From positions 1,054,001-1,118,000 of the forward strand of contig BSDZ01000089.1 of assembly GCA_030268105.1 (NCBI GenBank): a stretch of DNA of 64,000 nucleotides, in the 5' to 3' direction. The number at the start of each line of letters is the position of its first letter. Position 1 is the first letter of the stretch. Position numbers and translations under genes: made by a program. This document shows, piece after piece, positions 56,901-64,000 of this stretch. The notes beneath the pieces are model-generated. The model had not been told where the DNA came from and did no database searches. It was given only the letters and a program-made list of their open reading frames with translations. This DNA is from Volvox africanus. Lineage: Eukaryota > Chlorophyta > Chlorophyceae > Chlamydomonadales > Volvocaceae.

Positions 56901-59365
56901 GGGAAGGGGACAAGAAGGGACGAACCTGACGCTATTCTCCCCTTCACACATGCTTTCCTGTAGTCCTTAGTCCAGGGCACTGCGCTCCCCTCTTCCCTCT
57001 TCCCTCCATTCATACTCATGTTGGACTCTGTTTGGGTTTTGGATTCGTTGCATTCACACTTAGGTTTAGCTTCATTACATTCGTTCTATTTCTAATCCTT
57101 GCGCCATCCCCTTGCGCCTCTTCTGTCGCCGCCATCCCCAGGACCTCGAAGAGGAGCAGGTGCTTGTGGCACGTCTGCTGCACCACCTGCGCTCCCCTGA
57201 CCCCGGCACCCATTTTGCCATTCTTAAGATCTCTCAGCAGCAGCTGCTGGTGGGAGGCCCCCGTCGCCTGCGCACCACGTTGCCTGCCCTGGTCTTCTGT
57301 GGTTTAGAGCTGCACCGTAAGCTCGTCAGACCACCGGCTCCAGCGCTGGCCGCGGAGGCAGCAGAGAAAGACAAGGGTAAGGACGACATGATTGGTAAAG
57401 ATGGAGATGAGGCGGCGGCACAGGATGGGAAGGGCGTTGCACCGGCGGCGGATGGCGAGGTTGAGAAGGAATCCGAGGCCCCGGCACCTGCTGCGGCAGT
57501 TGCGGCAGTGGAGCAGAGCGGCTCGGACGCGGACACGAAGCCTGCGGTGGGTGATATCTTGGTGGAAGGCAAGAACGGGCTGGAAGGAGGGGTGAATGCA
57601 GTGAGTTTTGCGGACTTTCGGAACTTCACAGTGATTCGGCACGTGCTCAGTTTGGAGGGAATTTTAAGCAAACACGCAGGCGGCTATGCAGATTTGCTGC
57701 GTTTCGAGGTTTCCAGGTAACGTCTTCTGGGGGAAGCTAGGCATAGCTAGTTACAGGGCTGGGTAATAACATCGTTGCTCTGCGTACAATTTCATTGATG
57801 TAGTATTGCGTGTGAGGTGTGCGGAATCTAGCGCCTACGGAATCTGGCGTGAGGCGGCCAACGTGGCTCCTTAGGGTTCAGTAGTCAGCTCAGCGACCTT
57901 CCCGCCCTCCATCGCCTTGCCTGCCCCCTAGGTCAGCTGCGAGGAGCTGCTGCAGTTCCTGCTGGCGGCCATTGAGCCACTATGCGGCGGACCTGCTGGC
58001 CAGCCCGTCGTGGCCTCCAGGTTACTGCTCGCGTGCGGCTACGTCGCAAGTGAGGAGGCCCACCTGGAACTGCTGTCCTACACGTTCTTCGAGGAGGTGC
58101 GTGTGGTTCTACGTTATACGGCCGGGTATCGGTCGGCGGCGGCTGGCCTGCCCAGGAAAACCCGTGTGATAACCCATAAGGATATAGGCATTCATTTTAT
58201 TAATGATATTCTTGAACTTAAAGGCAACGATCAAATAGAAAATGTTGATTTTTTATCACCTATTCAAGACCCAGAAATTGCTTCTAAAAAGCAAAGTATA
58301 GTAGATGTACTTTGCAGGCATTTTTGAGGGGGTCAGCAGCGGATATCCTGTTTTGGCTATTGGATAGGAGGAAGAATATAGGAGTACCTACTCCGGTGCC
58401 GACCCCCCAACAGGCATTAATTTTGTACGATGAGGCGCTCTCGGACCAGCGTACACGTGCCGCGGCACTTTACGACATCATCGGCTACCTGCAACGCTGC
58501 CGCGTTTTTGGTCCCGAGAGCCGCGACAGCCTCACTTCAGCCGTCACATCGGCCTGCATGAGACTTCTTTCGCGGAGGGAGCAATGCAGGGCGCTGTGCG
58601 CAGCTGCATTCCTATGGTGGCAGCTGTCGCCCGGGGCATCGCTGTCGGCTGGTAAAACGGACGTCGAAAAGGCGGTCAACGGTGGTGGCGACAGGGGGAC
58701 GGCAAACCAGGGCGAGGCGGGTGGGCTAAAGGAGGTGGAGGCAGAGGCGCAGCCGGGACTGTACCCACCTGTGCGCGACGGCGACAAGGTGCGTGAGAAG
58801 GGGAGGGGAGACTGGGGCCAGGTGCGTTAGTAATGTGCACCTGCATGAGGTGTGGGGGAAGACTGCAGGTCCGGTGCGATGTTGTGTTGTATACGTTGCG
58901 GGCTCCTTTACCAACTAAGGGTGCTCGGGCAGGCGGAAGGGCAGGATGGCTACGCGAGGCGCAGGGGTGCATGCCGCATTGCAAAGCGGAACCTGTCGGG
59001 CCACTCCTCATACGTCCATCCGCTCGTTATAAACTCGTGCTGCTCCGGTGGAGCTTTTGTTAAAAAGCTCCCCTTGAGATTCACGCAACAGCCAGAATGA
59101 TCTCTCACGCATCGCGATGGCCGCATTACTGCTCATATGACGAATATCTCGGACCAAGCCAGGCAAAAGGACCACCACAAACAATCCGCGCATCCATCAT
59201 CGCCTCGGTGATGTTCGCGGTGGAATAATGCTGCGGACACCATCCCTGGCCCCTGTGCCCGAGTCCGTTGTCCATCATGATCCGACATCCGACTTCTCTC
59301 CTCTTGAACAACCTTGCCGCCTCGGCCGCAGTGTCTGGCGCAGTGGTTCTTCAAACTCACATTTT

Positions 59366-59396
<31 letters not shown>

Positions 59397-60106
59397 AACC
59401 CTTAACCTGCACAGGTGGTCACTATGCTCCAGCGGGCAGCCAAGGTGGCAACGCAGGCCAAGGCGCAGTATGGCGCCACGGGTCGCGTGCGTGACGCTGC
59501 TTATCTGGGAGCCTATCTAGAGGTGTTGGACAGCATGATGAGGTTCTGGGACTCTGAAATTCCCGGGGTGGACACCGGCAAGGTGAGGCAGAAGTTTAGT
59601 AGTCGATCACAGTGGATGGTTGGTACGCGGCCTCACTGCCACTTCTATTGGCACTGGTTGGAGGCCCTGAATAGGAATAGCTGTTATAGATGCTGCACAG
59701 CACCTCATGTGGGAGGTGACTTATTGGGGTGCGTGCCCTACCGCGCGGAGCTCCAGCCAGGGCACGCTATAGTTCGGATCCAGTAAACGTCGCAATGTCT
59801 TCCAGACCGCCGCCTCGCTCTCTTTAATGCTCGCAAAACGCGTTCGTATCTCATGGTTCGATTCGTATTGTCCTGTTCCCGTCGTCCAACTGCGCGCAAC
59901 CCCGCTCTGCCATTCCATGTGTGGCCGGACCCGGTCAGGTTCAGGACCTGCTCGACAAGGTGCAGGCCGACCTGGCCGCCGGTGTGCAACCCGACGCAGC
60001 CACCTCCCGCCGCTGGCAGTCCACGCTGTCGTATATCAGCACCACCGCGCAGCAACCGCATGGCAAGGAACGCTACGGCAAGCTGAAGCTGCCGCAGGTC
60101 CCGTGA
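50989..60106 (+). CDS. VPS35: VPS35, retromer core subunit
   Basis: The alpha-solenoid backbone of retromer, which binds VPS26 and VPS29 on endosomes and recycles sorting receptors. Exons: 50989-51126, 51469-51600, 52323-52411, 52905-52995, 53293-53489, 53854-53965, 54503-54571, 54806-54895, 55188-55328, 55671-55888, 56197-56299, 56550-56732, 57142-57708, 57932-58096, 58414-58788, 59415-59582, 59939-60106; about 1,001 residues in frame. Diagnostic blocks are [20 protein letters not shown], the PRLYLM motif (residues 118-123) needed for VPS26 binding, [39 protein letters not shown] and [15 protein letters not shown]. Relatives have about 790 residues; the excess is mainly an acidic Ala/Glu-rich insert (~585-675) and a second low-complexity stretch (~836-885). 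The intron after 52995 must start with GC for the frame to hold. The intron 58097-58413 carries a bacterial-looking fragment. Start: an in-frame ATG 13 codons before the conserved region; a short upstream exon is also possible. Confidence 0.93.
58169..58315 (+). pseudogene. Fragment of a Rickettsiales-like PD-(D/E)XK nuclease family transposase inside a VPS35 intron
   Basis: Forty-nine codons, without a stop, lie within the 317-bp intron between the VPS35 exons ending 58096 and starting 58414. The translation includes [20 protein letters not shown] and [21 protein letters not shown] recognise this as the N-terminal part of the Rpn/PDDEXK_2 family (recombination-promoting nuclease or putative transposase), in a form abundant in Rickettsia and related endosymbionts. 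The fragment begins after the usual N-terminus and ends just after the Asp of IVDVLC, the first catalytic position of the fold. The rest of the domain is missing, so it cannot be active. The 150 bases 58171-58320 contain 46 G or C (31%), far below the adjacent exons, and codon choice is A/T-ending. Both points fit an alphaproteobacterial endosymbiont source. The family match is from memory, not a database search. A chimeric assembly cannot be excluded. Confidence 0.8.
59370..59396. repeat. (AC)n microsatellite in a VPS35 intron
   Basis: About 13 AC units, shortly before the acceptor of the exon starting at 59415. Because it abuts the polypyrimidine region, length changes could affect splicing. 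Confidence 0.95.
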
Positions 60107-60927
60107 GAGAAAGGGGGCCCTACGTTGAGAGTTTGGCGATGCCAGGGCTAATCTTCGGGCTGTTGTCGTCGGGTGGGAGAGCCTTCCGCTGGTATTTGTC
60201 ACTTATAATGATTGTCAACGGCAACACTGGAGGTTATACGGGGGATTTACGGTACGGGGCGAGAGATACCGTGTCAGCAACCCAGCATCGCTTCATGGGA
60301 ATTGGGACCGGCGAGCCCTACATGTGCGATCGCGGTGTCTTTCACTGTAGCATACGGTTGGGCAACAGCCGCGCCGAATACACGCATATTTGTTTCAACT
60401 CTTGGGGTCTAGGAAATTTAGGGCGCTTTATCGTGACAATATCGCATAAGGGGGGCCCTGCTGCTCCTTGTGGCTGCGGTGCGGTGCGGTGCGGTGCGGG
60501 AGGTTATGGGTTCGACAGGTCACAGCAGCGGCGCGGCGCGTTCTGAGGTGTTGTGACACCCAATCCTCATGCTTGGAAGAACGTCGGAGGTGCTGCTGAC
60601 GCAGGAGTACGTAGGTGCAGGTCGTAGGGGGCTCAGGATCTTAGGCCAGGTGCGAGGCCTGTGCCTTATTCGAGGGGACATTCGAGCACTTTGCGTGGGT
60701 GCTTTGCTTCACACGTAGTGTATGTCGGTATTTTGCATAGGGTGTTTGACGGCTGGCTGGCTTGTCTGTTTATTTCTTAGGTCGCGACGCCAGGCAGGTT
60801 ATGTTGCTGAAGTGAAAATATCGAAGGTTGAGAAACGTTTGGTTTGTATCCAGCGACTGTGGGGATAGCAACGAAGAGCCTGAGAGGTTGCGCGATGACG
60901 TACTTTGGACGCTCGGCACAGGCGAGC
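60107..60927. other. VPS35 3' flank and upstream region of the next gene
   Basis: About 820 bp with no recognised coding sequence. It holds a short (GCGGT)n repeat at 60476-60499. It may contain first exons of the next gene. Confidence 0.4.
60476..60499. repeat. (GCGGT)n short tandem repeat
   Basis: Four exact GCGGT units and a partial fifth. Confidence 0.9.
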
Positions 60928-62577
60928 TACCGTTAAGAATCAAATACCTGTGGACACAGAGATCACCCGTCAAGGAAAACTTCCCGAAGTCATTAACATT
61001 AACACACTAGTTCCTCGTCTGTCTGGCAGTAATAGGACCGCACCAATAATCCACAGCATACAGCAACTCGCCATTTGCAAAAGGTAAGTCTCGCTGCAGT
61101 TACGGCGCATATGCGTGTCTTTGGAGGGCAACTAGCGGTGCCGAATTCTTCAGAGCTTCAAGTGCATTGGTAAGCGCAGCAAGAGTTTCTTTGGAAGGCT
61201 TCTGAGACTTCCCGGGTACCTCGGTCGTAATTCAGTTATTGAAGCGCTTAATTGAAAGCCACCCGTATTGCGGTCCTTTTCTATGGGGAGTGTTGCATGG
61301 AGAATAAACACTGCTTTATGGATTGATCCTGATGCGGATCTATTTCCTGACGTATTGAGTCCGTGGCTTCCACAATAAGCCTTGGGTGCCTTGGACCGAG
61401 GCAGCCACCAGCCTTTGGCCGAGCAGAAAGCACAGGCTACCGCAGCCTGGCAGATGCATAGAAGTATTAATCCTGAACTAAAAGACGAGCCTTGGGGGGG
61501 CATGCAAAAAGCCCAGGCGTACAGCCCAGGCTCTCGTTTTCCGGAAGTCGTTTGTAAGTCCGTTAATCGCGCCCTCATTCCGCCTGGAATAGACTATCTT
61601 CCTCCGCATCTCCGATATCATCTACTCAGTGTCCTTTAACGCTGCAGGCCCGGGACTGGACCGTTTGGTAAAATTCCATAGGGCTGTCGTTATCGGGCAC
61701 GTGGGCGTCGTGCTCAGGGTTGCTCTTGCTCCCTAGGCGCTCCAGCTATTCCGTCTCCAGCCAACCCGCGGGACATTACCGGACTGCTTCGCAATCCCAA
61801 GAAGCACTGCTACCACCAGCGCAGACCAGCTGCGTCATGGTTCGCATCCCCAATCCCTTCCGGCGAGGCACCCGCCGCAGCCAAAGCGGTGCCGCCACGC
61901 CAGCAACATCTTCCGCTGGACCCTCTTCCGCCGGACCCTCCACGCCGCGCAAGCTCTCATCTTACGCTCTGAGCACCTTCGCTGGCGGCGAAACAGATGC
62001 TGACGCGGCCGCCGTCGCCGGTACGGGCAGCGGCGCCGCCATCGAGCCTTCCCCTGACAAACTTGCTGCACCCTGGGGCTCCCCAAGGTACGGCGACTAC
62101 ACGTCTGCCGACGCAGCCGTTGTGGTTCCTGCTGCCGGCGAAAGCGACCGGCGTATTCAAGCGCATTACGGCCTTATCTCTGCTCAGATTGCACAGGCCA
62201 AGCAGCTCGAGCACTACCTCCAGCTGCACACCGCACACAGCCCGGACCATCGCCCGCAGGCGGAAGCCTCCGCGGCACTGAGTGGGCCCGGGGTGGAGGC
62301 GGCGCCTGCCAGCTGGGAGGCTTTCATTGGTCTGGATCCCGTGCTCTTCGCGGCACCCGACCAAGATGGCCCCGCGTGCAGCGTTCTGATGCCACCGGGC
62401 GTTAGCGGCGGTAGTCTGGCGGCGCCGGCACCGCCGTTGGTGGTTTCGGAGATTCCGGCGGTGCCCATTACCCTGGAGCGACCGGCGCCACGAAATCTGC
62501 TGGACTTCATGGAGCGCCCGGGTAGGGGCTCTGGACTCGGGGGTCTAGCCCAGGAAGTTGTGGTTCATCAGCCGTGA
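60928..62577 (+). CDS. Unrecognised multi-exon gene with disordered C-terminal region
   Basis: The secure part is the terminal exon, about 61736 (acceptor ccctag) to the TGA ending 62577, coding about 280 residues. It starts RSSYSVSSQPAGHYRTA, includes MVRIPNPFRRGTRRSQSG, a long Ala/Ser/Pro/Gly-rich region, a helical stretch HYGLISAQIAQAKQLEHYLQ, and ends LGGLAQEVVVHQP. Two likely upstream exons are about 60928-61083 (contains PEVININTLVPRLSGSNRTA, ending at a GTAAGT donor) and about 61380-61553 (contains HRSINPELKDEPWGGMQKA, ending at a GTAAGT). Phases between these do not close with a single obvious model, so small exons are missing or the exons belong to more than one gene. No known domain was recognised. 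The Ser/Arg-rich block near the start of the last exon could be a phosphorylated or nuclear-localising segment, which is speculation. Confidence 0.45.
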
Positions 62578-62901
62578 AAGCGGGGCTGGCGGAAAGCGTC
62601 CTTCTCTCAACTTCACTAAGTCGAATAACAAGCTGGTGCATTGCAAGTGTGGACATTCTAAAACGATTGGGGAACATCTGCATGTGTGGGTATGTGTGTG
62701 CGTGTGTGTCTGTGTCTGTTTATGTACTGGTTACCCAAAGCTGTGGGCACGAATGCGGACCGTTCAGCAAACGGATAGAGTTAGCCAGGTGGCGATATTC
62801 TGACACGGCTCAGTCCCATATGCGGCATCCAGATTGTCTGCGTCTCAGAGCTAGCGACAGCCAGGTGAGGTTCAGTACCCCGCTGGAAGATCTTTTGCTT
62901 G
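62578..62901. other. Intergenic spacer before the caleosin gene
   Basis: 324 bp between the stop of the unrecognised gene and the ATG of the caleosin. It includes an imperfect GT-rich run (62686-62722). The caleosin promoter must be here or overlap the upstream gene. Confidence 0.45.
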
Positions 62902-63818
62902 ATGCCGAATCCCTTCCGGTCCATCACTGATACCCTGTACCCTAATGCTCATGGGCATGCAGCTGAACCATGGTTCACCGCCACGCCTGACAAGTTCCAC
63001 CCGCGCGGTCACCAGATGACCCCTCCAGAGGGCAGTCTAACTCCCTTACAACAACACTTCGCCTTCTTTGACATGTGGGTGTCGTAAAACCCTAGCTGCA
63101 CCATCGGCCAAGCGGCATCATCGCAGGGAGGGGAAGGAGGAGGAGGGGGACGCGAAGGTTGAGGGAGAGGCGAAGGAGGAGGGGGACGATAGGGCGGGGG
63201 AGGGGGAGGTATCTTCAACAGATTCAATCCAACGTTACGAATGCACGGAACATCCGACCAGTGACCTACGTCGCCCGGGACCGCATTCGGTGTTACCTAG
63301 GGAGTTGGTGGTTCCTCCTCGCTCGCTCACCTCCCGTCCCACATGGCCCCATACCTAATGGTGCAAGCATCTTGCACGGGCTGACTTCCATAACTCCTCC
63401 CATATCAAGACGATTGCCCCGAACCCCTACCTGCCCACCCCAGCAACAAGGACGGCGTTATCACGCTTGGGGAATGCATCACAGGTACATTAGCGCTGCC
63501 CCTTAGGAGTCGAAGTGACATTCCCTGCCGCTTGTTATTTGTCGCGGTAGAAGGCTACGGGGATGTCCAACCGACCCCCTCCGTTAACAGGCAAAGCGCC
63601 CGATTCCCCCTCCCAGAGGGGGAGGGGGAATGCCTCGTGACTTGTATTCCATATTTGCGATACTATTTCTTTGTCGATCATTCTCACCGCCATGTGTCCG
63701 ACTCTGATGCATCAGCAGCGAGAAACCAAGGTTTGATGTCTTCTTCGGGACCCCCGCGCGACACCCTCTTCCTGGACAACCCTTTTCTCTCCTGCTGTTA
63801 CTGTTGTCGTTGTTGTTT

Positions 63819-63853
<35 letters not shown>

Positions 63854-64000
63854 ACGGCGGCGGGCCTCCTCGACATATTATCCTTGCCGCCCGCATTGTC
63901 CCGCTACGATTCCCTTCTTGGCTCCGTCTATCTCAACTACGAGGCTTCCGGTTCTTGCTGCGTCGGCTGCTGTTGGAGCCTTTCAATACGTTGGCTGCGG
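62902..64000 (+). CDS. Caleosin (calcium-binding lipid-droplet peroxygenase), 5' part
   Basis: Caleosins bind Ca2+ through one EF-hand, sit on lipid droplets or ER, and act as haem peroxygenases on fatty-acid hydroperoxides in plants, algae and fungi. Three exons are seen: 62902-63074, 63444-63484 and 63979 to beyond the window end. Exon 1 runs from the ATG to LTPLQQHFAFFD, matching the family pattern of a conserved LQQHxAFFD before the EF-hand. Splicing in phase 2 restores a perfect EF-hand loop, DINKDGVITLGE (residues 57-68), with ligand positions Asp57, Asn59, Asp61 and Glu68. The small second exon ends ECIT. The third starts in phase 1 with AFQYVGCG, similar to the family's next helix. 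The lipid-droplet anchor and the haem-binding histidines would lie beyond the window. The third exon's acceptor is the least certain join. Confidence 0.82.
63125..63209 (+). repeat. Purine-rich G/A tract in caleosin intron 1
   Basis: About 85 bases almost entirely G and A, with many GGGG and GGAGG runs, in the intron between the first two caleosin exons. Several closely spaced G-runs could form a G-quadruplex in DNA or nascent RNA. Confidence 0.7.
63821..63853 (+). repeat. (GCT)11 trinucleotide repeat in caleosin intron 2
   Basis: Eleven perfect GCT units preceded by a GTT-rich stretch. It lies between the exons ending 63484 and starting 63979, so it is intronic in the model given. Confidence 0.95.

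Noticed and set aside
58097..58413. The bacterial-looking fragment as a normal conserved VPS35 exon.
   Set aside because: The flanking exons join directly to give the conserved [15 protein letters not shown] sequence. The insert has no counterpart in VPS35 and its composition is unlike the gene.

Overview
This is a nuclear genome window from a eukaryote, most likely a chlamydomonadalean (volvocine-type) green alga. Genes are split by many short GT-AG introns, coding exons are GC-rich and richer in G+C than introns and spacers, and low-complexity Ala/Gly/Ser/Pro runs are common. The gene set also fits: a CRT-like plastid transporter, an ABCG protein with a cysteine-rich ectodomain, NDR kinases, a multi-domain acylated adenylate kinase, VPS35 and a caleosin. 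No species is named, because nothing in the sequence decides it.

Layout. 57-1346 (+) is the 3' end of a CRT-like transporter. 5152-6033 (-) is an unrecognised reading frame with three copies of a ~30-residue motif. 9842-20201 (-) is one long ABCG half-transporter gene with a signal peptide and a cysteine-rich extracellular region. 20857-25166 and 27474-31833 (+) are tandem duplicate NDR-type kinases with matching 11-exon structures. 34018-38096 (-) is a coiled-coil protein, divergent from 39401-48307 (+), a six-domain adenylate kinase with an N-terminal acylation signal. 49173-49385 (-) is a possible 70-residue protein. 50989-60106 (+) is VPS35, the retromer core subunit. About 60928-62577 (+) is an unrecognised gene, and 62902 to the window end (+) is the 5' part of a caleosin.

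Most exon models were built by hand from splice signals and checked for phase. The two kinases, the adenylate kinase, VPS35 and the coiled-coil gene close perfectly in frame. The middle of the ABCG gene (about 14950-16330) is only partly solved.

The main surprise is inside a VPS35 intron. A ~150-bp, ~31% GC segment (58169-58315) encodes 49 residues that I recognise as part of a Rickettsiales-type PD-(D/E)XK nuclease-family transposase (Rpn/PDDEXK_2). It looks like a bacterial fragment captured in an algal housekeeping gene, and its 3' edge forms an in-frame alternative splice acceptor. Other notable points are concerted evolution of the adenylate-kinase exons (1,028-bp cassettes, mosaic variants), intron-spanning conversion tracts between the kinases, and loss of the hydrophobic-motif threonine in the second kinase.
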